Part shown: positions 6,681-14,999 of the stretch, one piece after another
Numbering within the stretch: the first letter of the stretch is position 1
Layout of the letters: every line of letters starts with the position of its first letter
From: an uncultured Prevotella sp.
GTDB taxonomy: Bacteria; Bacteroidota; Bacteroidia; Bacteroidales; Bacteroidaceae
DNA length: 64,000 nucleotides
NCBI GenBank assembly: GCA_900546345.1
Contig: URCI01000010.1
Coordinates: 1 to 64,000 of the forward strand
Direction: 5' to 3'
The notes under the pieces: generated by a model
Seen by the model: only the letters and a program-made list of their open reading frames with translations
Told to the model about the DNA's origin: nothing
The model's database searches: none
Program-made: the position numbers and the translations under genes

Positions 6681-7889
6681 ATGGCTAAAGAGGTTTATGT
6701 GCGTACCAAACCGCATGTTAACATTGGTACAATTGGTCACGTCGACCACGGTAAGACTACTCTGACCGCAGCTATCTCTAAGGTGCTGCATGAGCGTCTG
6801 GGTACAGGTGAGGATGTGAAGTCTTTCGATCAGATTGACAATGCTCCTGAGGAGAAAGAGCGTGGTATCACCATCAACACTGCCCACATCGAGTATGAGA
6901 CTGCAAAGCGTCACTACGCTCACGTTGACTGCCCGGGACACGCCGACTATGTGAAGAACATGGTTACTGGTGCTGCTCAGATGGACGGTGCTATCCTCGT
7001 GGTTGCTGCTACTGATGGTCCTATGCCTCAGACACGTGAGCACGTGCTGCTCGCTCGTCAGGTAAACGTGCCTCGTTTGGTAGTATTCCTCAACAAGTGC
7101 GATGATCCTGAAGTCGATGAGGAAATGATCGACCTCGTGAAGATGGATGTCCAGGATCTTCTGACTTCTTATGGTTATGAAGAGGATACTCCTATCATCT
7201 GTGGTTCTGCTCTGGGTGCACTGAATGGTGTTGCTAAGTGGGAAGACAAGATCATGGAGTTGATGGACACTGTTGACACTTGGATTCAGGAGCCTGTCCG
7301 TGAGGTTGATAAGCCTTTCTTGATGCCTGTTGAGGATGTCTTCTCTATCACTGGTCGTGGTACTGTTGCTACGGGTCGTATTGAGACTGGTAAGTGCAAG
7401 GTCGGTGATGAGGTTCAGCTGCTCGGTCTTGGTGAGGACAAGAAGTCTGTCATCACTGGTGTCGAGATGTTCCGTAAGACCCTGGATGAGGGTGAGGCTG
7501 GTGATAACGTCGGTCTGCTCCTCCGTGGTATCGATAAGGACGAGGTGAAGCGTGGTATGGTTGTTGTGCATCCGGGTGCTATCACTCCGCACGATCACTT
7601 CAAGGCTTCTATCTATGTGCTGAAGAAGGAAGAGGGTGGCCGTCACACTCCGTTCGGCAACCGTTATCGTCCTCAGTTCTACCTCCGCACAATGGACTGC
7701 ACCGGTGAGATCACTCTCCCTGAAGGTGTAGACATGGTGATGCCTGGTGACAACGTTGAGATCGAGGTTCGCCTGATCTACAAGGTTGCTCTGAATGAGG
7801 GTCTCCGTTTCGCTATCCGCGAGGGTGGTCGTACGGTAGGTTCTGGCCAGATCACTAAGATTCTGCCTGACGTAGCAGAGGAGGGATAA
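6681..7889 (+). CDS. tuf: elongation factor Tu
   Basis: A 402-residue GTPase that delivers aminoacyl-tRNA to the ribosomal A site. The G1 loop is GHVDHGKTT (about 19-27). The switch II region DCPGHADYVKNM, G4 NKCD and G5 GSALGAL follow, then the two beta-barrel domains (PFLMPVEDVFSITGRGTVATGRIE). It is slightly longer than the usual 394-396. It is presumably cotranscribed with the four upstream tRNAs. A strong terminator follows at 7917-7950 before tRNA-Trp. Only one tuf copy lies in the window. Confidence 0.98.
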   Translation: MAKEVYVRTKPHVNIGTIGHVDHGKTTLTAAISKVLHERLGTGEDVKSFDQIDNAPEEKERGITINTAHIEYETAKRHYAHVDCPGHADYVKNMVTGAAQMDGAILVVAATDGPMPQTREHVLLARQVNVPRLVVFLNKCDDPEVDEEMIDLVKMDVQDLLTSYGYEEDTPIICGSALGALNGVAKWEDKIMELMDTVDTWIQEPVREVDKPFLMPVEDVFSITGRGTVATGRIETGKCKVGDEVQLLGLGEDKKSVITGVEMFRKTLDEGEAGDNVGLLLRGIDKDEVKRGMVVVHPGAITPHDHFKASIYVLKKEEGGRHTPFGNRYRPQFYLRTMDCTGEITLPEGVDMVMPGDNVEIEVRLIYKVALNEGLRFAIREGGRTVGSGQITKILPDVAEEG

Positions 7890-7916
7890 TCGAGATTATC
7901 TAATTCCAAGATACGT

Positions 7917-7950
7917 AAGTCTCCGCATCTGCGGATGCGGAGACTTTCTT
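7917..7950 (+). terminator. terminator or attenuator after tuf
   Basis: A perfect 13-bp stem (7917-7929 with 7934-7946) with loop TGCG, then TCTT. tRNA-Trp begins at the next base, so partial read-through or processing seems needed for tRNA-Trp-secE-nusG unless a promoter lies within tuf. Confidence 0.75.
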
Positions 7951-8023
7951 ACGGGTTTAGCTCAGTTGGTAGAGCACTGGTCTCCAAAACCAGGTGTCGA
8001 GAGTTCGAGTCTTTCAACCCGTG
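7951..8023 (+). tRNA. tRNA-Trp (anticodon CCA)
   Basis: 73 nt. Acceptor ACGGGTT/AACCCGT, anticodon arm CTGGT-CTCCAAA-ACCAG, T loop TTCGAGT, discriminator G. It sits 16 bp before secE, a widespread order. Confidence 0.96.
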
Positions 8024-8039
8024 CTAAAAAGAAGATAAT

Positions 8040-8231
8040 ATGTTTAATAAAATAGTGAATTATTGCAAGGCTTGTTACGACGAGCTTGTACATAAAACCA
8101 CTTGGCCAACACAGAAGGAGTTGAGTCACAGTGCAGTGATTGTATTATCTGCTTCCCTTATCATTGCACTGATCGTCTTCGCTATGGACTTGGTGTTCAA
8201 GAACCTGATGGGTATTGTATACCCTGGCTAA
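8040..8231 (+). CDS. secE: preprotein translocase subunit SecE
   Basis: A 63-residue single-span form of SecE, the clamp of the SecYEG channel. The N-terminal amphipathic part carries the family wording ELVHKTTWPTQKEL, followed by one transmembrane helix (about 32-55, AVIVLSASLIIALIVFAMDLVF). Most bacteria outside the gamma-proteobacteria have this one-helix form. It is located between tRNA-Trp and nusG, its usual place. The nusG start is 12 bp downstream. Confidence 0.95.
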   Translation: MFNKIVNYCKACYDELVHKTTWPTQKELSHSAVIVLSASLIIALIVFAMDLVFKNLMGIVYPG

Positions 8232-8242
8232 TCATTAAGGCA

Positions 8243-8788
8243 ATGGCAAATACTAAGAATTGGTATGTTTTGCGTGCATCCAGCGGCAAGGAGGCTAAGC
8301 TGAAAGAGTACATCGAAGCTGAGTTGCGTCATAATCAGCGACTGGCTGATCATGTCTATCAGGTGCTCATTCCGATGGAGAAACATGCAAGCATCAAAGA
8401 TGGTAAGCGTGTGGAGAAAGAGAAAATCGCTCTCCCCGGTTATGTGTTTGTACAGGCTGATATGGTTGGCGATGTTCCAGTTGATTTGAGGAATATGCCT
8501 AACTGCTTAGGCATCCTCGGTGGATTGGATCATCCGGCTCCTGTACCGGAGTCTCAGATTAATCGTATGATTGGTCAGGCAGAGGAAACACAGATCGACA
8601 ACGATGTGGATGTTCCTTATCTGCTGGATGAGACAGTGAAGGTTACCGATGGTCCTTTCGCAGGTTTTGAGGGCGTGATTGAAGAAATCAATACCGAAAA
8701 ACGTAAGCTGAAGGTGATGGTAAAGATCTTTGGGCGTAAGACACCCTTGGAGCTTGGTTTTATGCAAGTTGAGAAGGTCGCTGAGTAG
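8243..8788 (+). CDS. nusG: transcription termination/antitermination protein NusG
   Basis: A 181-residue NusG that binds RNA polymerase and modulates pausing, Rho termination and coupling. The NGN domain starts NWYVLRASSGKEAKLKEYIE and contains ALPGYVFVQADM. The C-terminal KOW domain holds DETVKVTDGPFAGFEGVIEEI and ends PLELGFMQVEKV. An upstream in-frame ATG at 8102 exists, but the 47 residues it would add overlap secE in another frame and have no NusG similarity, so 8243 (MANTKNWYV) is chosen. Confidence 0.96.
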   Translation: MANTKNWYVLRASSGKEAKLKEYIEAELRHNQRLADHVYQVLIPMEKHASIKDGKRVEKEKIALPGYVFVQADMVGDVPVDLRNMPNCLGILGGLDHPAPVPESQINRMIGQAEETQIDNDVDVPYLLDETVKVTDGPFAGFEGVIEEINTEKRKLKVMVKIFGRKTPLELGFMQVEKVAE

Positions 8789-8843
8789 TTGTTACGGGCT
8801 ACGCGCGCCTTATACGTTACATTTATTTTAATTTCAATTAGAA

Positions 8844-9284
8844 ATGGCTAAAGAAGTTGCTGGATTAATCAAGTTACAGATTAAAGGTGGCGCTGCAAAC
8901 CCCTCCCCTCCAGTAGGACCGGCTTTGGGTTCCAAGGGTATTAACATCATGGGCTTCTGCAAAGAGTTCAATGCTCGTACCCAGGATAAGGCTGGTAAGG
9001 TTCTGCCTGTCGTCATCACTTATTACACAGATAAGTCGTTCAGCTTCGTCATCAAGACTCCTCCTGCTGCTGTCCAGCTCAAGGAAGCTGCCAAGGTGAA
9101 GTCTGGTTCCGGCCAGCCTAACCGTAAGAAAGTGGCTAGTGTGACTTGGGATCAGGTAAAAGCTATCGCCGAGGATAAGATGGCCGACTTGAACTGCTTT
9201 ACTGTAGAGAGTGCCATGAGACTGATTGCAGGAACTGCACGCAGCATGGGCATCACTGTTAAAGGTGACTTCCCTGGTAAATAA
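8844..9284 (+). CDS. rplK: 50S ribosomal protein uL11
   Basis: A 146-residue protein of the GTPase-associated centre. The N-terminal domain has the Pro-rich PSPPVGPALGSKGINIMGFCKEFNART segment, and the C-terminal domain binds the 23S thiostrepton loop (about 75-146, ending TARSMGITVKGDFPGK). The order nusG-rplK-rplA is the standard one. No Shine-Dalgarno is seen. Length is close to the usual 141-147. Confidence 0.97.
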   Translation: MAKEVAGLIKLQIKGGAANPSPPVGPALGSKGINIMGFCKEFNARTQDKAGKVLPVVITYYTDKSFSFVIKTPPAAVQLKEAAKVKSGSGQPNRKKVASVTWDQVKAIAEDKMADLNCFTVESAMRLIAGTARSMGITVKGDFPGK

Positions 9285-9308
9285 TTAAACTTCAATTAAG
9301 CAAGTAAA

Positions 9309-10007
9309 ATGAGTAAACTGACAAAAAATCAGAAATCAGTAGCTGAGAAGGTTGAAGCAGGGAAGGCATACACATTGAAAGAGGCTGCAGAGCTCGTCAA
9401 GGAAATCACGACGACTAAGTTTGATGCTTCTGTAGATGTGGATGTTCGCTTGGGCGTTGATCCTCGCAAGGCTAACCAGATGGTTCGCGGCGTGGTGTCT
9501 CTGCCTAACGGAACTGGTAAGACAGTTCGCGTGCTTGCTCTGTGTACACCTGATCAGGAAGAGGCTGCTAAGGCAGCTGGTGCTGACTACGCTGGTCTCG
9601 ATGAGTATATTGAGAAGATCAAAGGTGGCTGGACAGATGTCGATGTCATCATCACCATGCCTTCCTGCATGGGTAAGGTAGGTCCTCTGGGCCGTTTCCT
9701 CGGTCCCCGTGGTTTGATGCCTAACCCGAAGTCTGGTACGGTGACAATGGATGTTGCTAAGGCTGTCAAGGAAGTTAAGCAAGGTAAGATCGACTTCAAG
9801 GTTGACAAGGCTGGTATTATTCATACTTCTATCGGCAAGATCTCTATGACTGCTGATCAGATTTATGGCAATGCCAAAGAGTTTATCAACACTGTGATTC
9901 GTTTGAAGCCTGCTGCTGCTAAAGGTACATACCTCAAGAGTATCTTTATTTCAAGTACAATGAGTAAGGGTATCAAGATTGATCCTAAATCAGTTGAATC
10001 ACTCTAA
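9309..10007 (+). CDS. rplA: 50S ribosomal protein uL1
   Basis: A 232-residue L1-stalk protein involved in release of deacylated tRNA. Recognised by VDVRLGVDPRKANQMVRG near residue 45 and by MGKVGPLGRFLGPRGLMPNPK near residue 125. In many bacteria L1 represses its own operon by binding the leader. No obvious copy of a 23S-like L1 site is visible in the short gaps here. It starts 24 bp after rplK. Confidence 0.97.
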   Translation: MSKLTKNQKSVAEKVEAGKAYTLKEAAELVKEITTTKFDASVDVDVRLGVDPRKANQMVRGVVSLPNGTGKTVRVLALCTPDQEEAAKAAGADYAGLDEYIEKIKGGWTDVDVIITMPSCMGKVGPLGRFLGPRGLMPNPKSGTVTMDVAKAVKEVKQGKIDFKVDKAGIIHTSIGKISMTADQIYGNAKEFINTVIRLKPAAAKGTYLKSIFISSTMSKGIKIDPKSVESL

Positions 10008-10019
10008 AAGTTTGGAAAA

Positions 10020-10544
10020 ATGAAGAAAGAAGTAAAAGATACTATCATTGTTGACCTTGGCGAGAAGTTGAAGGAATATCCTCATTTCTATCTGGTGGAT
10101 GTCACCGGAATGAATGCAGAGGCAACATCTTCTCTTCGTCGCAAGTGTTTCAAGCAGGAGATCAAGATGGTCGTTGTGAAGAACAAACTTCTCCACAAGG
10201 CTTTTGAGGCTGCTGACATTGACTATTCTGAGCTTTATGGTACACTGAAAGGAAACACGGCTGTGTTGTTCACTAACACTGCAAATGTTCCTGCCAAACT
10301 GCTCAAGGAAAAAGAAATTGCCAAGGCTGGCGTTCCTTCTCTGAAGGCTGCTTATGCTGAGGAAGGTTTCTATGTTGGTGCAGACAAGCTCGATGAGCTG
10401 GCTTCCATCAAGAGCAAGAACGAGGTCATCGCAGACATCGTTGCCCTGTTGCAGAGCCCCGCAAAGAACGTGGTTTCTGCTCTTCAGTCAGGCGCAAACA
10501 CCATCCATGGTGTGCTGAAGACTTTAGGCGAGCGTCCTGAGTAA
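10020..10544 (+). CDS. rplJ: 50S ribosomal protein uL10
   Basis: A 174-residue base of the L7/L12 stalk. The N-terminal RNA-binding domain includes ATSSLRRKCFKQEIKMVVVKNKLLHKAFE. The C-terminal helix that anchors L12 dimers follows (VVSALQSGANTIHGVLKTLGE). It starts only 12 bp after rplA, unlike E. coli, where a long L10-L12 autoregulatory leader separates them, so control probably works differently here. Confidence 0.96.
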   Translation: MKKEVKDTIIVDLGEKLKEYPHFYLVDVTGMNAEATSSLRRKCFKQEIKMVVVKNKLLHKAFEAADIDYSELYGTLKGNTAVLFTNTANVPAKLLKEKEIAKAGVPSLKAAYAEEGFYVGADKLDELASIKSKNEVIADIVALLQSPAKNVVSALQSGANTIHGVLKTLGERPE

Positions 10545-10593
10545 TCAATTAAGTCACTACATTTTCAAGAATAAAATTTAAATAAATACTAAA

Positions 10594-10968
10594 ATGGCAG
10601 ACGTTAAAGCTATTGCAGAAGAATTAGTAAATCTTACTGTTAAAGAGGTAAATGAATTGGCAACAGTCCTGAAGGACGAGTATGGTATTGAGCCCGCTGC
10701 TGCAGCTGTTGCAGTTGCTGGTCCTGCTGCTGGCGCAGCTCCTGCAGCTGAGGAGAAGAGCTCTTTCGATGTTGTGCTGACCGATGTTGGTGCTACTAAG
10801 CTCCAGGTCGTGAAGGCTGTTAAGGAGGCTTGTGGCCTCGGTCTGAAGGACGCTAAGACTCTCGTTGAGTCTGTACCTGCTACTCTGAAGGAAGGCCTGT
10901 CTAAGGACGAGGCTGAGAACCTTAAGAAGGCTATCGAGGAAGCTGGTGCTAAGGTTGAGCTGAAGTAA
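10594..10968 (+). CDS. rplL: 50S ribosomal protein bL12
   Basis: A 124-residue stalk protein recruiting translational GTPases. N-terminal dimerisation domain (1-32), Ala/Pro-rich hinge (about 34-52, AAAAVAVAGPAAGAAPAAEE), and C-terminal factor-binding domain with FDVVLTDVGATKLQVVKAVKE and GLGLKDAKTLVESVPATLKE. An attenuator-like region follows before rpoB. Confidence 0.97.
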   Translation: MADVKAIAEELVNLTVKEVNELATVLKDEYGIEPAAAAVAVAGPAAGAAPAAEEKSSFDVVLTDVGATKLQVVKAVKEACGLGLKDAKTLVESVPATLKEGLSKDEAENLKKAIEEAGAKVELK

Positions 10969-10981
10969 TTTAGTCTCTATT

Positions 10982-11066
10982 AGCCGCTATCCCTTTTTTG
11001 TAAGGGTGGCGACAGCTACATACTTAGGGGTTAGGATTTGCCCAGTCGGTGAGTCCTAACCTTTTT
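10982..11066 (+). terminator. two-hairpin attenuator between rplL and rpoB
   Basis: An imperfect hairpin near 10982-11012 (CGCTATCCC with GGGTGGCG) is followed by GGTTAGGA (11029-11036) pairing with TCCTAACC (11054-11061) and then TTTTT (11062-11066). The second hairpin looks like an intrinsic terminator. rpoB starts about 100 bp further, so this is a natural point to lower rpoBC expression relative to rplJL. Confidence 0.7.
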
Positions 11067-11163
11067 GTATCTTTTTCCCTTTGATCCTTTTTGAGATCAC
11101 TTCTTTGTTTCCCTCTTCTTTCAGCTTCGGCTAAGACTGGTATTAGACTACAATTGATTTCTT

Positions 11164-14100
11164 ATGTCAAACGTTATTGATAACAGAGTAAATTTTGCCA
11201 GCGTCCAGAATCCCTATCCTTTTCCGGATTTTCTTGACGTGCAACTGAAATCATTCCGTGATTTCCTCCAACTTGACACTCCTCCTGAGGAGCGCAAGAA
11301 CGATGGCTTGTATAAGGTGTTTGCGGAGAATTTCCCTATCACCGATACTCGTAATAACTTCGTGCTTGAGTTCCTCGATTATTATATTGATCCGCCTCGT
11401 TACACTATTGATGAGTGCTTGGAGCGCGGTCTGACATATAGTGTGCCTTTGAAGGCTAAGATGAAACTATATTGTACCGATCCTGATCATGAGGATTTTG
11501 GTACGTTCATCCAGGACGTCTTCTTGGGTACGATTCCTTATATGACTGATAACGGTACTTTTGTGATCAATGGTGCCGAGCGTGTTGTCGTCGCTCAGCT
11601 GCATCGTTCTCCGGGTGTGTTTTTTGGTCAGGGCGTACACGCCAATGGTACCGTACTTTATAGTGCACGCGTGATTCCTTTCAAAGGATCTTGGATTGAG
11701 TTTGCAACCGACATTAACAATGTCATGTATGCTTACATCGACCGTAAGAAGAAGTTGCCTGTTACGACTTTGTTACGTGCCATTGGTTATGAAAGTGACA
11801 AAGACATCCTCCAGATTTTTGATCTGGCAGAGGAGGTGAAGGTCTCTGAGAAAACGAAGGATCAGCTCCTTGGCCGTAAATTGGCTGCTCGTGTCCTTAG
11901 ATCTTGGACGGAGGACTTCGTTGATGAGGATACTGGTGAGGTCGTAACGGCTGAGCGTAATGAGATGGTGCTCGAGCGTGAGACGGAGATCACTGAAGAT
12001 AATTTCCAGACGATCATTGACAGTGGCGTTTCTACTGTGCTTGTTCATAAGGATAATGAGGCTGCTTCTAAGTATGACATTATCTTTAAAACGCTTGAGA
12101 AAGACCAGAGTAACTCTGAGATTGAAGCTGTCCGTTATATCTACAAGCAGTTGCGTAATGCTGATCCTGCTGATGATGCCAGTGCACGTGAGGTCTTCCA
12201 GAATCTGTTCTTCTCCGATAAGCGTTATGACTTGGGAGATGTCGGTCGTTACCGTATTAACAAGAAACTTAATCTTGATATTGATCCTGATGTGCGTGTG
12301 CTCACCAAGGAGGATATTATCGAGATCATCAAATATTTGATCAAGCTTGTCAATTCCAACGCTACTGTTGATGATATTGACCACTTGAGTAATCGTCGTG
12401 TGCGCACCGTTGGAGAACAGTTGGCCAATCAGTTCTCTATCGGCTTGGCTCGTATGAGTCGTACCATCCGTGAGCGTATGAACGTTCGTGACAATGAGGT
12501 ATTTACGCCTACAGACTTGATCAATGCCAAGACGATCTCCAGTGTTATCAACTCGTTCTTTGGTACAAACCCGTTGAGCCAATTTATGGATCAGACCAAC
12601 CCGTTGGCAGAGGTTACACACAAGCGTCGCCTTTCTGCTTTGGGCCCTGGCGGTCTTTCACGTGAGCGTGCTGGATTCGAGGTTCGTGACGTACACTATA
12701 CACACTATGGTCGTCTGTGTCCTATCGAGTCGCCTGAGGGTCCTAATATCGGTCTGATTTCCTCTCTTTGTGTCTATGCGACGATCAATGAGCTTGGATT
12801 TATTGAGACTCCTTATCGTGTGGTCAAGGATGGAAAGGTCGATCTGGATAATAATGACGTACAGTATCTCACTGCTGAGGAAGAGGACGGCAAGCTTATC
12901 GCTCAAGGTAATGCGCCTCTGAAAGAAGATGGCTCTTTCGTCCGTGATTTCGTCCACTGTCGTTTGGCAGCAGACTTCCCTGTTGTAGAGCCCGGTGAAG
13001 TAAGTCTGATGGATGTCTCGCCGCAGCAGATTGCTTCTGTGAGTGCCTGCTTGATTCCATTCTTGGAGCATGATGACGGTCACCGTGCGCTGATGGGATG
13101 TAACATGATGCGTCAGGCTGTCCCCTTGCTCCACAACGATGCACCTATTGTAGGAACTGGTTTGGAGAAGCAGGTTTGTGAGGATAGCCGTACAATGATC
13201 ACGGCAGAAGGTGAGGGTGTCATCGAATATGTTGATGCTACAACGATTCGTATTCTTTACGACCGTACAGAAGAAGAGGAGTTCGTCAGCTTTGAACCGG
13301 CTCTTAAAGAGTATCGTATTCCTAAGTTCCGTCGTACCAACCAGAATATGACCATCGACCTGCGTCCTATCTGTAATAAGGGGCAACGTGTGAAGAAGGG
13401 TGATATCTTGACGGAAGGTTATGCAACAGAGAATGGTGAGTTGGCATTAGGCCGCAACCTGCTTGTTGCCTATATGCCTTGGAAGGGTTACAACTACGAG
13501 GATGCCGTCGTGATCTCTGAGCGTATGGTACGTGATGACGTGCTGACTTCTGTTCATGTCGATGAGTATTCCTTGGATGTACGTGAGACCAAGCGAGGAA
13601 TGGAGGTATTTACCAGTGATATTCCTAATGTCAGTGAGGAAGCCACCAAAGATCTCGATGATAATGGTATCATCCGTGTCGGTGCTCGTGTGGAGCCAGG
13701 AGACATTATGATTGGTAAGATTTCGCCAAAGGGAGAGAGTGATCCTTCTCCAGAGGAGAAATTGCTCCGTGCTATCTTTGGTGACAAAGCCGGGGATGTG
13801 AAGGACTCTTCACTCAAGGCAAATCCTTCTTTGAGTGGTGTCGTGATCGACAAAAAACTCTTCCAACGTGCTGAGAAAACACGAGAGTCGAAGAAACAAG
13901 ACAAGATCAAGCTGCAGAAGATCGACGAAGAGTACGAGGCAAAGAGCGACGAGCTGAAGAATATGCTCGTTGACAAGTTGATGACCCTCACAGAGGGTAA
14001 GACCTGTCAGGGCGTGAAGGACTATACTGAGGCAGAGGTGCTCGCCAAAGGTAGTAAGTTTAGCGTACCTGCCTTGAAAAACCTCGAGTATGACGGTATC

Positions 14101-14973
14101 CAAAGCAATGGCTGGACTGATGATGAGCATATCAATGGACTTATTCAGAAGTTGATTATGAACTTCATCCGTAAGGACAAGCAGTTGGCTGCTGAGCAGA
14201 ACCGCCGCAAGTTCGCCATCACTATTGGTGATGAGCTGCCTTCCGGCATCTTGAAGATGGCGAAGGTCTATATTGCTAAGAAGCGTAAGATTCAGGTCGG
14301 TGATAAACTTGCAGGTCGCCATGGTAACAAGGGTATCGTCTCTAAGATCGTGCGTCAGGAGGATATGCCGTTCTTGGCAGATGGTCGTCCAGTCGACTTG
14401 GTACTGAACCCGATGGGTGTGCCTTCTCGTATGAACTTAGGACAGATCTTCGAGGCTATTCTTGGTGCTGCTGGTAAGAAACTTGGCGTGAAGTTTGCCA
14501 CGCCGATCTTCGATGGTGCTAAGCTTGATGATTTGCGTGAATGGACCGAGAAGGCTGGTCTGCCCAATTTGTGTTCTACAACCGTTTATGATGGTGAGAC
14601 AGGTGAGCCGTTCGACCAAAAGGCTACAGTGGGTATCACTTACTTCTTGAAGTTGGGCCACATGGTGGAAGACAAGATGCATGCCCGCTCCATCGGTCCG
14701 TATTCTCTGATTACCCAGCAGCCACTTGGTGGTAAAGCACAGTTCGGAGGCCAGCGCTTCGGAGAGATGGAGGTTTGGGCCCTTGAGGGCTTTGGTGCCA
14801 GCCATGTGCTGCAGGAGATGCTGACTATCAAGAGTGATGACGTCACAGGCCGCTCCAAAGCCTATGAGGCTATTGTCAAGGGTGACCCAATGCCTACACC
14901 GGGTATCCCAGAATCGCTCAACGTGTTGCTGCATGAGCTTCGCGGTCTGGGACTGAACATTAAGTTGGATTAA
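11164..14973 (+). CDS. rpoB: RNA polymerase beta subunit
   Basis: 1269-residue beta subunit. The rifampicin pocket reads SQFMDQTNPLAEVTHKRRLSAL and continues ERAGFEVRDVHYTHYGRLCPIESPEGPNIGL, with Asp, His and Ser at the usual resistance positions, so it appears wild type. The C-terminal conserved blocks are present (GNKGIVSK, GGKAQFGGQRFGEMEVWALE). A charged insertion around residues 900-950 (KTRESKKQDKIKLQKIDEEYEAK) is a coiled-coil-like lineage insert. rpoC starts 26 bp downstream. Confidence 0.98.
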   Translation: MSNVIDNRVNFASVQNPYPFPDFLDVQLKSFRDFLQLDTPPEERKNDGLYKVFAENFPITDTRNNFVLEFLDYYIDPPRYTIDECLERGLTYSVPLKAKMKLYCTDPDHEDFGTFIQDVFLGTIPYMTDNGTFVINGAERVVVAQLHRSPGVFFGQGVHANGTVLYSARVIPFKGSWIEFATDINNVMYAYIDRKKKLPVTTLLRAIGYESDKDILQIFDLAEEVKVSEKTKDQLLGRKLAARVLRSWTEDFVDEDTGEVVTAERNEMVLERETEITEDNFQTIIDSGVSTVLVHKDNEAASKYDIIFKTLEKDQSNSEIEAVRYIYKQLRNADPADDASAREVFQNLFFSDKRYDLGDVGRYRINKKLNLDIDPDVRVLTKEDIIEIIKYLIKLVNSNATVDDIDHLSNRRVRTVGEQLANQFSIGLARMSRTIRERMNVRDNEVFTPTDLINAKTISSVINSFFGTNPLSQFMDQTNPLAEVTHKRRLSALGPGGLSRERAGFEVRDVHYTHYGRLCPIESPEGPNIGLISSLCVYATINELGFIETPYRVVKDGKVDLDNNDVQYLTAEEEDGKLIAQGNAPLKEDGSFVRDFVHCRLAADFPVVEPGEVSLMDVSPQQIASVSACLIPFLEHDDGHRALMGCNMMRQAVPLLHNDAPIVGTGLEKQVCEDSRTMITAEGEGVIEYVDATTIRILYDRTEEEEFVSFEPALKEYRIPKFRRTNQNMTIDLRPICNKGQRVKKGDILTEGYATENGELALGRNLLVAYMPWKGYNYEDAVVISERMVRDDVLTSVHVDEYSLDVRETKRGMEVFTSDIPNVSEEATKDLDDNGIIRVGARVEPGDIMIGKISPKGESDPSPEEKLLRAIFGDKAGDVKDSSLKANPSLSGVVIDKKLFQRAEKTRESKKQDKIKLQKIDEEYEAKSDELKNMLVDKLMTLTEGKTCQGVKDYTEAEVLAKGSKFSVPALKNLEYDGIQSNGWTDDEHINGLIQKLIMNFIRKDKQLAAEQNRRKFAITIGDELPSGILKMAKVYIAKKRKIQVGDKLAGRHGNKGIVSKIVRQEDMPFLADGRPVDLVLNPMGVPSRMNLGQIFEAILGAAGKKLGVKFATPIFDGAKLDDLREWTEKAGLPNLCSTTVYDGETGEPFDQKATVGITYFLKLGHMVEDKMHARSIGPYSLITQQPLGGKAQFGGQRFGEMEVWALEGFGASHVLQEMLTIKSDDVTGRSKAYEAIVKGDPMPTPGIPESLNVLLHELRGLGLNIKLD

Positions 14974-14999
14974 GTTTGGAATATTGAAAAGTTAGAAGT

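Noticed and set aside
8102..8242. N-terminal extension of nusG
   Set aside because: It overlaps secE in another frame. The NusG family start MANTKNWYV is at 8243.
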